A stretch of 16,242 bases of DNA from Ilyobacter_A sp963668015. Its GTDB lineage: Bacteria > Fusobacteriota > Fusobacteriia > Fusobacteriales > Fusobacteriaceae. Position numbers and translations under genes: made by a program. The stretch is from contig CAXXCR010000014.1 of NCBI GenBank assembly GCA_963668015.2, positions 1-16,242 on the forward strand, written 5' to 3'. Under the pieces are notes generated by a model. It was not told the origin of the DNA, did no database searches, and saw only the letters and a program-made list of their open reading frames with translations. Numbering within the stretch: position 1 is the stretch's first letter; each line of letters opens with the position of its first letter. Shown one piece after another: positions 1-7,414 of this stretch.

Positions 1-76
1 GCTATAGCTTCAATAGTTTTTTTTTGCATGATCTGGACGATTATTAAACAAATATTACGACTGGTGCAAGCACCAT
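1..76 (-). pseudogene. 5' end of a family 2-like glycosyltransferase gene, frameshifted and cut by the window edge
   Basis: Only about 25 codons are present. The minus strand has a GGAGG ribosome site five bases before an ATG at 76-74. It reads MVLAPVVIFV and then hits a stop. Removing one A near position 45 restores a tyrosine followed by NRPDH, and shortening the A9 run at 17-25 by one base restores KKTIEAI. VVIFVYNRPDH followed by KKTIEAL is the usual beginning of many GT-A (family 2-like) glycosyltransferases, so this is probably the next sugar transferase of the locus. Both lesions are one-base changes in A runs, so sequencing error at a contig end is as likely as a true pseudogene. The family call rests on the N-terminal motif alone. 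Confidence 0.5.
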
Positions 77-105
77 TAGCACCTCCCTTTCATAATCACC
101 TCAAT

Positions 106-1239
106 TTAACAGTTAAATTTATCTTTAATAGCTTTTTCTGTTATATACCTATATGTTTCATTTCTTGTCAAATGTAGTAACAATATTTCGCGCTGATTTT
201 GATTTCTTTTTCTAAAAAATAATTGTTTGATAATTTTTTTTATTGATTTATAAATTCCATCACCGATTATCACCGCATTAAATACATCAGCATAATAATT
301 ATAACAAATTTTTTTTATATGCATCAGCATATACTGCATTTACTATATTAGTATACACTTTGTTCTTAAGTTTATTATTAAGAATTTCAAAATTTATCGA
401 AGATTCATTTTCATCTATTTTAGTTATCATTTTGTTTTCTATAGTATGATAGATTACTTCAAATGAGATTGGGCTATCTTTTTAAAGTCAATTATCAATG
501 AGTAACCATCTTCAACTTTGTGTAAATTATCTCTTTTGGGAAAATAAAAATTTCCTAAACTATAAAATATATTTTTTTCTTTATATTTCTCATAACCTTG
601 TGGAATATGAGGATGAGATGCGACAATACAATCAACACCTAAATCACATAATTCACGATATCTATTTCGCCATTCTATTAATGGGATATCATAATGCTCA
701 AGACCCGCATGTGCAAAAAAAACTATAAAATCAACCTTATTTCTTGTTTTAATTGAATAACAAGATTATTAATTCGTGAATGATTTATCCAAGCATACCC
801 CGACTCATTGTAATCCATAATTGACGCTCCAAACTGAGCTTCAGAAGCGTTAATAAATCCAAATATGGTTCCTTCTATATCAATTATGAAAGGCTCATAT
901 ATCTTAGTATAATGTAAATTCGCACCAATTGTTTTCAGTGAGACTCTATCACATTCTTCTAAAGTTGATTTTAACCCTTCATACCCATAATCAAAAATAT
1001 GGTTATTAGCCAGCAAGAGCAAATCAAAACCGACATCTTTCAATATTGATATCGTCTCCTTGTTTTGATTTTTATGTGGTCCAGCTTTTTTTATTGGTTT
1101 AGCATCTGTTTTCAATAGGAGCTTCAAAATTAGTAATTGCATAATCTGCTTTGTTAATCGCCTCAATCATGTTTAGACTGAAAAAGTTATTTCTTGTTAC
1201 ATTATTTAGCAAGTCTCCACAAATAAATAATTTTGCCAT
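106..1239 (-). pseudogene. capA: CapA-family (poly-gamma-glutamate capsule type) protein gene with four frameshifts
   Basis: The start is ATG at 1239-1237, five bases after GGAGG. Four frames joined in order give one protein of roughly 375 residues: MAKLFICGD then NFEAPIE (1239 to about 1112); KPIKKAGP, then ANNHIFDYGYEGL, to LKQE (about 1108-743); VDFIVFFAHAG, then HPHIPQG and IFYSLGNFYFP (about 738-484); and SFEVIYHTIENK (about 478-317), continuing to FNC* at 106. GD, NFE, ANNHxxDxGxxGL, HPHxxQG and SLGNF are the ordered landmarks of the CapA/PgsA metallophosphoesterase-like family, whose members act at the cell surface in poly-gamma-glutamate or capsule assembly. The breaks fall at T4 1109-1112, T3 740-742, T5 479-483 and T8 309-316, and each can be mended by a small change in run length. 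No nonsense substitution is needed and no segment is missing. This suggests a very recent lesion or sequence error. If real, the gene is dead. Confidence 0.8.
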
Positions 1240-1244
1240 TTTTT

Positions 1245-1249
1245 CCTCC
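1245..1249 (-). promoter_or_regulatory. Ribosome binding site that sets the capA-like start
   Basis: GGAGG lies five bases upstream of ATG 1239-1237. It shows that the real start is well upstream of the first in-frame ATG of the longest open fragment (1166), which is only a product of the first frameshift. Confidence 0.75.
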
Positions 1250-1293
1250 AAATGATTTTTAATACTTGTTTTAGTGATTATTCCAAATATTCT

Positions 1294-2238
1294 TTAGAAT
1301 TCATCCTTATTAGTCGTGGTATTAATATGCAGTTTTGGAAGTGAAAGCATCTCCCCTAATAAATTCAATCCAAACTCATTGTAATAACCAGCTACACATC
1401 CTGCAGGAGTAAAAGTCATTTCTCCTAAAATTGGCCTATCATTGTAATCATAAAAATCAATTCTTACAAAAGGAAATGGTTTAGATAATTTTCTAGAATA
1501 TTCAATCATTGCATCTAGACTATTTGGTTTTTTTGGAATTTCATTGCTATTATATTCTCCATAACCAATATTCATTTTTTTCCATTTTAAATCTAAAAAA
1601 CTTAATTTCATCTTTTTTGCTCTTTCAGTCACAACAAGAATTAATTTAGGTTGTCCGTTAAAACAATATATCTTATAGTCATTCGGTAATAACCCTGCTT
1701 TGGTTTCAATGTATTTTTCACAAATAATTCTTGGAGTCATTTTAGAATAATGAATTTCTGCATACCTTAATCCATAGTCTATTTTCATCCAGTCTTTTAA
1801 TTTATTAAAAACTTTATTTTGGTTAAGATTATTTTTATCTTCACAAATAATATTAGTCCCACAACCATTTGTTGTTTTTAGTACAAACTGATGCGGAAGA
1901 GACTCCCATTCAATTTCTTTTGTACTATTATAAACACCATACAATATATTTAAGATTTCCTCACACCCACATTCTTTTACATACTCCCTAACTTCATATT
2001 TGTCAGAGCACTTGACTACCAATGAATTTTTCCAATATAGTTTTAACCACTGTAACTTTTCATTAAAATCTTTAGGACTCTTTAAATTTAATTTTTTGTC
2101 TGTTGCTCTTATATATATATATTTAGTAGCTAAAACAGGAGATATTCTTACTAAAACAGGTACCAATTTATTTTCAAGTGTTACAAAAATATTTCTGATC
2201 ATACTATTTTTTTTTAATATATTTTTAATGATTAACAA
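1294..2238 (-). CDS. TupA-like ATP-grasp protein of polysaccharide biosynthesis
   Basis: This 314-residue soluble protein matches my memory of the TupA-like ATP-grasp family found in capsule and teichuronopeptide loci. Visible landmarks are SPKDFNEKLQWLK near residues 54-66, KCSDKY 76-81, a K121 with the Gly-rich NGCG loop 124-127 (ATP binding), LPNDYKIYCFNG 184-195, and RIDFYDYNDRPILGEMTF 259-276, where the acidic residues would bind metal. ATP-grasp enzymes join a carboxylate to an amine or thiol through an acyl phosphate. In this context an amino-acid or peptide amide on the glycan is plausible, but the substrate is unknown; some relatives are simply labelled glycosyltransferases. The start is TTG at 2238, seven bases after GGAGG; the first internal ATG (about 2202) has no ribosome site. 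An A9 run lies about nine codons into the gene. It sits between wzx (34-base gap) and the capA-like gene. Confidence 0.8.
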   Translation of the reverse strand: MLIIKNILKKNSMIRNIFVTLENKLVPVLVRISPVLATKYIYIRATDKKLNLKSPKDFNEKLQWLKLYWKNSLVVKCSDKYEVREYVKECGCEEILNILYGVYNSTKEIEWESLPHQFVLKTTNGCGTNIICEDKNNLNQNKVFNKLKDWMKIDYGLRYAEIHYSKMTPRIICEKYIETKAGLLPNDYKIYCFNGQPKLILVVTERAKKMKLSFLDLKWKKMNIGYGEYNSNEIPKKPNSLDAMIEYSRKLSKPFPFVRIDFYDYNDRPILGEMTFTPAGCVAGYYNEFGLNLLGEMLSLPKLHINTTTNKDEF

Positions 2239-2245
2239 TTTTCTG

Positions 2246-2250
2246 CCTCC
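2246..2250 (-). promoter_or_regulatory. Ribosome binding site selecting a TTG start for the ATP-grasp gene
   Basis: GGAGG is followed by a 7-base spacer and TTG 2238-2236. The nearest in-frame ATG downstream has only an A-rich run in front of it, so TTG is the better start. Confidence 0.65.
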
Positions 2251-2272
2251 ATAAAAATAGTTAATTACTTTT

Positions 2273-3598
2273 TTAAATTTTCTCTAATTTGAATGCTTTA
2301 AGCATCATTATTGCTGAAATTCTTGTCTCTTTGATAAATAAAGGTGCAATAACTGCGACAGTTATCTGTGTAAAAAGTGTGGCAACTGCTGCTCCATATC
2401 CCGCAACTAGGGGTATTAGTAAATAATTTAAGACTATATTTATAACAGCGCCTGCCCCAACATAAAGTATGTTATACTTTTGTAAACCTTCTATTACTGT
2501 CCACACCCCTCTAGCTGATCCAAGCATAGCAAAAGTTCCCGCCCAAATACTAATTATGAGAATTCTAGCAGCATTTTGATAATCCGGTCCATATAGGATA
2601 TTTACAATAGGACTTGAAAATATTAAAACAAAAAAACCAAAACCAATCCCTAACCAAGCTACAATAGTGTATAAAAGCTGTACTGATTTAAGATAGCTCT
2701 GTTCGTTAATTTTTTTCTTGCTCATGATAACAGGTTTAAATGAAGTAATAATTGCCATTGGGACAAAATACCACATCTGTGCAACTGATGTAGCTACAGA
2801 ATATATCCCCACTTCTGATTTTGTTGGCATAAGCGACCCAAGCATTACTTTATCAATTTGCATATACAAAGTTATCATTAGTCCGGAAAGTATTAAATAC
2901 CAACTCTGAGATAATATATACTTAGCATAATTAATATCAAATTTCCAATTAAGCTTTGCTTTTCTATTCTTAAAATAAGCTATAAATAAGCCAATTCCAA
3001 TGATAATAACATCCATCATATAAATTAATGCAAAATGAATAAGATTTCCACCTAGTAAAACCATACTAACTTTAAATCCAGCGATTATTACATATGCAAC
3101 CATTCTAATAACAGATGAAATTTTAGCTCTTTGATGGGCTTGTACCCAATATTCAATAACTTCTAAAGCTCTAAATACCATAGTTAATGACAAGATGAAA
3201 ACTATAATATGCAAATTACTACTATTTGGTTCAATCATTCTTATTAATATAGTAGCTAGAAAAGTTAAGATAGTACCACCTATAACTCTTAAAACAAAAC
3301 TTGTGAATAAAATAGTCCCTTCATCTTGGTGCTTATCTACAATCGCTTTAACTATTAATGTTTCGAATCCAAGTGTAGAAAAGGCTGTAAACAAAGTCAC
3401 AAATGACAGGGCATAGTTGAACTGTCCATAATTTTCTGGCCCTAAATATCTAGCCACAATTGCTGTTACAAAAACTCCAATAATCATTGTGAACACTTTG
3501 TCACCAACTAGCCAGCTGGAGTTCTTTATAATTTTTATTGCAACTTTATTATTCAAAATTTTATTTTTTATATTTAATATATTTTCTTTAACAAGCAA
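2273..3598 (-). CDS. wzx: Wzx-type oligosaccharide flippase (MOP/MATE superfamily)
   Basis: The 441-residue protein is almost wholly hydrophobic, with about 12-14 membrane segments. It begins with the family signature SSWLVGDKVFTMIIG, then VARYLGPENYGQFNYA. Wzx proteins flip undecaprenyl-diphosphate-linked repeat units across the inner membrane, so this is the export step for the glycan built by the neighbouring genes. Internal features that fit are a charged cytoplasmic loop with YFKNRKAK and the mid-protein segment YMQIDKVMLGSLM. The start appears to be TTG at 3598, just after an AAGGGGA ribosome site; the first internal ATG would cut into membrane segment 1. The gene is very AT-rich, like the ATP-grasp gene that follows. 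A PglK-type ABC flippase, the usual partner of bacillosamine N-glycan loci, is not seen. Confidence 0.9.
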   Translation of the reverse strand: MLVKENILNIKNKILNNKVAIKIIKNSSWLVGDKVFTMIIGVFVTAIVARYLGPENYGQFNYALSFVTLFTAFSTLGFETLIVKAIVDKHQDEGTILFTSFVLRVIGGTILTFLATILIRMIEPNSSNLHIIVFILSLTMVFRALEVIEYWVQAHQRAKISSVIRMVAYVIIAGFKVSMVLLGGNLIHFALIYMMDVIIIGIGLFIAYFKNRKAKLNWKFDINYAKYILSQSWYLILSGLMITLYMQIDKVMLGSLMPTKSEVGIYSVATSVAQMWYFVPMAIITSFKPVIMSKKKINEQSYLKSVQLLYTIVAWLGIGFGFFVLIFSSPIVNILYGPDYQNAARILIISIWAGTFAMLGSARGVWTVIEGLQKYNILYVGAGAVINIVLNYLLIPLVAGYGAAVATLFTQITVAVIAPLFIKETRISAIMMLKAFKLEKI

Positions 3599-3699
3599 AT
3601 TTTTCCCCTTCTTTACTAATTATTACAGCTTGATTAATTCCAGAAAAAATTATATGTAACAAATATAGAATATTTTATACCTAATATATTGACTAACAC

Positions 3700-3893
3700 T
3701 TTAAGTTTCTAAGTTTAAATATATACTACAACAAAACATGCCCTATTTCTACATTATTTTCAAGTACATACTCTACATCATAATTAAGGACCTTAAAATA
3801 TAGTTTCTAGTATCCCAATCAATATCATAACTTCTGAATCTAGCAATTAATGTCATTTGAAATATTACAACTAAAAAATAGATTTTTTTCCAT
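3700..3893 (-). pseudogene. Decayed N-terminal remnant resembling an EpsG/Wzy-type polysaccharide polymerase
   Basis: The 379-base gap between the GT4 gene and wzx is not featureless. From ATG 3893-3891, one base removed from the T7 run at 3883-3889 gives MEKIYFLVVIFQM, then LIARFRSYDIDWDTRNYI. A second one-base repair near 3785-3790 continues as NYDVEYVLENNVEIGHVLL, followed by a TAG at 3726-3728 and YIFKL. A short hydrophobic start, then FR(S/G)-x-x-(V/I)-x-x-D-T-x-N-Y, then an E-x-G-x-V-L-L step is how I recall EpsG-family polymerases beginning. The rest, some 300 residues, is missing before wzx begins. This position, beside wzx, is where a wzy gene would be expected. The reading frames are direct; the family assignment is from memory and moderate. 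Confidence 0.45.
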
Positions 3894-3907
3894 TTCCCCT
3901 TATATAT

Positions 3908-3963
3908 AAAAAAACCTCTCTAATAACATTAAGACATTCAGGTTATGTATATCGACATTAGAG
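3908..3963 (-). terminator. Possible weak terminator after the GT4 gene
   Basis: Just downstream of the GT4 stop, the 7-base arms CTCTAAT (3963-3957) and ATTAGAG (3924-3918) can pair. They are followed by AGG and seven Ts on the minus strand. The loop is long (32 bases), and a competing AACCT/AGGTT pairing exists, so a functional terminator is uncertain. If active it would attenuate wzx and the genes after it. Confidence 0.3.
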
Positions 3964-3977
3964 TCAACCAAAAATAC

Positions 3978-5174
3978 TCAATATTGTCTATATATTTTGA
4001 TGTATCCTCTAAAGTTCTCATTTTTATCAAATTTTGACTTTACTCTAGCATAACAATGCCTTGAATAGTTTAATTTCCCATTTATTTTTATTGTTCCTAT
4101 TGCTTTTAATAATTCTTTTAAATTCCCTTTTTTAACAACAATACCTGTTTCTCTATCTATTGCTTCGTGACTGCCTCCAGTTTGAAAAGTAACTATTGGG
4201 GTTCCACATGCTAATGCTTCAAGATTAGTAGTCGGAAAATTATCTTCTAAAGTTGGATTGACAAACACATCTGCAGTTGAATAAATCTCTGCCAATTCCT
4301 TAATAGAATTAGTTCTTGAAATGCCAATAATATTATGAGGTAATTCTTTTTGCTGTTCTTTTGAAAGACCAACTAAGATAATAATCTCATCAGATTTAAC
4401 ATCTTTTGCTAAATCAAAAAAATATTGCAGTCCTTTCCTTTTCTCCCACACGTCTGCTAAACCTAATATAACGAACTTATCTTCTATATCCAATTTTTTT
4501 CTGAAGTCACTTAAATTAGGATTGAAACTAATTAAATCAATACCATTATTAATTACCTGAACTGGATATCTATTAAGAAAAGATTTTTTTGCTTCCTCTG
4601 CTAGCCACTTTGAAGGTGTCACTAAAGTCATCTTTTTAATGCTATTAAATAATCTCTTTTTATCATTATAGGATTTTTTAGATCTATCAAAAATTAAACT
4701 TTTAGGATAATCTTTTAGTGCAGGACAACTATAACATTCTGATTTCCATTTATTACATTGAACATAGTCATAATAGGCACAGTGTCCAGTAAAACTCCAG
4801 CAATCATGTAATGTCCAAATCACCCTCTTATTAGAAGTCGCTAAGTATTTAAATAAAACTTCCACATTAAGATAGTGACCGTGAATATTGTGCAAATGAA
4901 TTATATCAGGATTAATATTCTTTATTTTTTCAACTAATTCTTTCGTTGCTCGTTTCGAGTAAAAACCATGTTTTCCTAATAATCTTGTTGCCAATTGATG
5001 TGTTCTTACATTAAATTCTCCCCCAAATTTAATCGCATTTTTATACTTAGATTCACCAATACCATAAAATATATAATTTTCAATTCCCTCATCATTTAAC
5101 TTATTACTTATGTCTACAGCTATTCTTCCAGTACTACCTACTCCACAAACTGAATTTATTTGAACTACTTTCAT
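3978..5174 (-). CDS. GT4-family glycosyltransferase (WcaC-like)
   Basis: This is a 398-residue GT-B glycosyltransferase. The N-terminal domain opens with MKVVQINSVCGVGSTGRIA (1-19) and carries HLHNIHGH near 93-100, WTLHDCWSFTGHC 120-132 and a cysteine-rich stretch (C132, C140, C147, C150) typical of colanic-acid WcaC-like enzymes. The C-terminal donor domain has NNGID 209-213 and the acidic motif EDNFPTTNLEALACG from 310 (the E/D-x7-E pair that holds the nucleotide sugar). It should add one sugar to the lipid-linked unit at the cytoplasmic face. The start at 5174 overlaps the capG stop as ATGA, which implies translational coupling; a longer reading from TTG 5189 is disfavoured because GGGGAAAG lies at the right distance for 5174. 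Standing directly after capEFG, as wbuB follows fnlABC in E. coli, it is a fair candidate for the L-FucNAc transferase, but specificity is not readable. Confidence 0.9.
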   Translation of the reverse strand: MKVVQINSVCGVGSTGRIAVDISNKLNDEGIENYIFYGIGESKYKNAIKFGGEFNVRTHQLATRLLGKHGFYSKRATKELVEKIKNINPDIIHLHNIHGHYLNVEVLFKYLATSNKRVIWTLHDCWSFTGHCAYYDYVQCNKWKSECYSCPALKDYPKSLIFDRSKKSYNDKKRLFNSIKKMTLVTPSKWLAEEAKKSFLNRYPVQVINNGIDLISFNPNLSDFRKKLDIEDKFVILGLADVWEKRKGLQYFFDLAKDVKSDEIIILVGLSKEQQKELPHNIIGISRTNSIKELAEIYSTADVFVNPTLEDNFPTTNLEALACGTPIVTFQTGGSHEAIDRETGIVVKKGNLKELLKAIGTIKINGKLNYSRHCYARVKSKFDKNENFRGYIKIYRQY

Positions 5175-6301
5175 GAATTCTTTCCCCAAACAACTCTATT
5201 TACATAATCCGTATAAGACAAAATAATTCTCAATACTTTGTCAGCTACATTTGGCATGCTATAGTCTGTGACCAACCTTAAAGTCTCTTCCTCTTGAGTC
5301 TCTAATACTTCTAATCCCTGAAGGACTCTTTCTTTTTTAAGGCCAACCATAATTACCGATGCTTCTTCCATCGCTTCAGGCCTTTCATGAGCCTGCCTTA
5401 TATTTAATGCAGGAAACTTTAAAATTGAAGATTCCTCACTTATCGTTCCACTATCACTGAGGACTGCTTTAGCTTTTGTCTGAAGCTTTACATACTCATT
5501 AAATCCAAGTGGATTTAATAACTGTACCTTCTCATGGAACTTTATATTCAGTTCAGTGATTCTGTTTCTAGTCCTAGGGTGAGTAGAAACAATTACTGGC
5601 ATATCGTACTTTTCAGCTATGTCATTCAAAGTACCCACAAGGTTCATAAAATTTTCTTTTGAGCTTATATTCTCTTCTCTATGTGAAGAAACTACAAAAT
5701 ATTTTTTGCATTTAAGATTTAAACGTTCAAGGATATTTGATTTTTGTATGTCCTCTAATTTTGAATTAATTACCTCATACATAGGGCTTCCAGTCTTTAT
5801 TATCCTATCAGCAGGAAGTCCTTCTCTTAGTAAATACTCTCTTGCTATATCGCTATAAGTAAGATTTATATCTGCTATATGGTCCACTATCTTTCTGTTT
5901 GTCTCCTCAGGAACTCTCTGGTCAAAGCACCTATTTCCAGCCTCCATATGAAAAATCGGTATCTTTCTCTTCTTGGCTGCGATAGCACACAGACAACTAT
6001 TTGTGTCACCTAGCACCAAGAAAGCATCCGGTTTAACTCTTTCTAATACTGAGTCTATTGTAATTAAAATATTTCCCACAGTTTCTATCGCTGTCCCTGT
6101 CGCTGCATCGAGAAAATAATCTGGCTTTCTAAGGCTGAAATCCCTGAAAAATACTTCATTCAGTTCATAGTCATAATTCTGCCCTGTATGTACTAGTATA
6201 TGCTCTATTGACTTATTAGAATCCAATTTATTTATTACCGCTGACAGCCTTATTATTTCAGGTCTAGTCCCCACTACTGTCATTACCTTTAATTTTTTCA
6301 C
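5171..6301 (-). CDS. capG: CapG/FnlC-type UDP-N-acetyl sugar 2-epimerase (UDP-L-FucNAc synthesis, last step)
   Basis: This 376-residue protein belongs to the UDP-GlcNAc 2-epimerase fold. GTRPEIIR at 11-18, LVLGDTNS near 95-102, HMEAGNRCFDQRVPEETNR near 119-137, SSHREENI near 205-212 and SDSGTISEESS near 283-293 are the family's substrate and catalytic loops. NRCFD and QAHERPEAMEE point to the CapG/FnlC/WbjD branch rather than WecB. It converts UDP-N-acetyl-L-pneumosamine to UDP-N-acetyl-L-fucosamine by inverting C2. Translation begins at GTG 6301, eight bases after GGAGG, which itself overlaps the end of capF. Length and motifs look intact. Confidence 0.93.
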   Translation of the reverse strand: MKKLKVMTVVGTRPEIIRLSAVINKLDSNKSIEHILVHTGQNYDYELNEVFFRDFSLRKPDYFLDAATGTAIETVGNILITIDSVLERVKPDAFLVLGDTNSCLCAIAAKKRKIPIFHMEAGNRCFDQRVPEETNRKIVDHIADINLTYSDIAREYLLREGLPADRIIKTGSPMYEVINSKLEDIQKSNILERLNLKCKKYFVVSSHREENISSKENFMNLVGTLNDIAEKYDMPVIVSTHPRTRNRITELNIKFHEKVQLLNPLGFNEYVKLQTKAKAVLSDSGTISEESSILKFPALNIRQAHERPEAMEEASVIMVGLKKERVLQGLEVLETQEEETLRLVTDYSMPNVADKVLRIILSYTDYVNRVVWGKNS

Positions 6302-6304
6302 TAA

Positions 6305-7414
6305 CTATACCTCCAAGTAATATGTATCCGGTTTTTTTGAATCAAAACATTCATTAGCCCACATAATTGTAACCATATCCTTATCCCCTGTATTGATTAT
6401 ATTATGCGTATATCCTGTGGGTATATCTACTACTTTCAGTTTTTCACTGCTAACTTTATATTCTATAACTTCATCTGAATCCAGTTTTCTGAATCTAATA
6501 ATTCCTTCGCCGCTTACGACTAAAAATTTTTCGTTTTTAGTGTGGTGCCAATGATTTCCTTTTGTAATCCCAGGCTTTGATATGTTTACAGAAACCTGAC
6601 CTCTTTCAGGGGTTCTTATAAACTCTGTAAATGATCCCCTCTGATCACAATTCATTTTTAAATCATATGAAAATCTGTCTTCTGGCAAAAAACTTAAATA
6701 TGTGCTGTAAAGCTTTTTAGTAAACTCGTCTGACATATCCGGCACATTCAGGTTTTTTCTACTTTCCTTAAAACTATAAATTAATTCTGCTAATTTTCCT
6801 AATTTAACTTTATACCCCACAGGTACTTTACAAAATTTTCCATTTTTTGTTGGATTATCTTTCAAAGTTTTAATAAATTCCTCTAACAGATCATCAATAT
6901 AGCAAAGCTTTAAGTCTATATTAGGATCATTTATTTGAATATCTAAGCCTCTGGATATATTATGGCAAAATGTAGCGACAACAGTGTTATAATTAGGTCT
7001 GCTCCATTTCCCAAAAAGATTAGCCAGCCTATAAACATATACCTTTACACCGTTTTTTTCTCCGTAATTAAAAATTAAATCCTCTCCAGCTTTTTTACTT
7101 TCACCATAAGGATTATTTCTTTCAGCCTGTATGGAAGAAGTTATCAATACCGGTGAACTATTATTATATTTCTTTAACAAATTTAATAGCTCAGATGTAA
7201 ATCCAAAATTCCCCTCCATAAACTTTTTTTCATCTTTTGGCCTGTTAACCCCTGCAAGATGAAAGACAAAATCACATTCTTTTGAATATACCTTAAGTAA
7301 ATCTTCATCTGTGTCTACATCATATTCAAATATATTTTCATAACCTCTATTCTTTAATTCTGATACGAGATTTTTTCCCACAAAACCTTTCGATCCTGTA
7401 ACCAGTATCTTCAT
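6305..7414 (-). CDS. capF: CapF/FnlB-type bifunctional epimerase-reductase (UDP-L-FucNAc synthesis, second step)
   Basis: The 369-residue protein has two parts. The N-terminal short-chain dehydrogenase domain shows GSKGFVG (7-13), HLAGVNRP 52-59 and the catalytic YGESK pair Y103/K107. The C-terminal cupin begins at QRGSFTEF (258-265) and carries NHWHHTKNEKF (287-297), a metal-binding histidine set. In CapF the cupin epimerises C3 of the 4-keto intermediate from CapE, and the N-terminal domain reduces C4 with NADPH, giving UDP-N-acetyl-L-pneumosamine. The start ATG abuts the capE stop (TAGATG), with GGGGTG just upstream inside capE, so the two are coupled. I see no missing catalytic residue. 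Confidence 0.95.
   Translation of the reverse strand: MKILVTGSKGFVGKNLVSELKNRGYENIFEYDVDTDEDLLKVYSKECDFVFHLAGVNRPKDEKKFMEGNFGFTSELLNLLKKYNNSSPVLITSSIQAERNNPYGESKKAGEDLIFNYGEKNGVKVYVYRLANLFGKWSRPNYNTVVATFCHNISRGLDIQINDPNIDLKLCYIDDLLEEFIKTLKDNPTKNGKFCKVPVGYKVKLGKLAELIYSFKESRKNLNVPDMSDEFTKKLYSTYLSFLPEDRFSYDLKMNCDQRGSFTEFIRTPERGQVSVNISKPGITKGNHWHHTKNEKFLVVSGEGIIRFRKLDSDEVIEYKVSSEKLKVVDIPTGYTHNIINTGDKDMVTIMWANECFDSKKPDTYYLEV

Noticed and set aside
498..728. Plus-strand open frame of 76 codons
   Set aside because: It lies opposite the C-terminal part of the CapA-family protein, whose conserved motifs (HPHIPQG, SLGNF) are on the minus strand.
2000..2254. Plus-strand hydrophobic open frame of 84 codons
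   Set aside because: It is antisense to the start of the ATP-grasp gene and has no ribosome site; its hydrophobicity follows from AT-rich complementary sequence.
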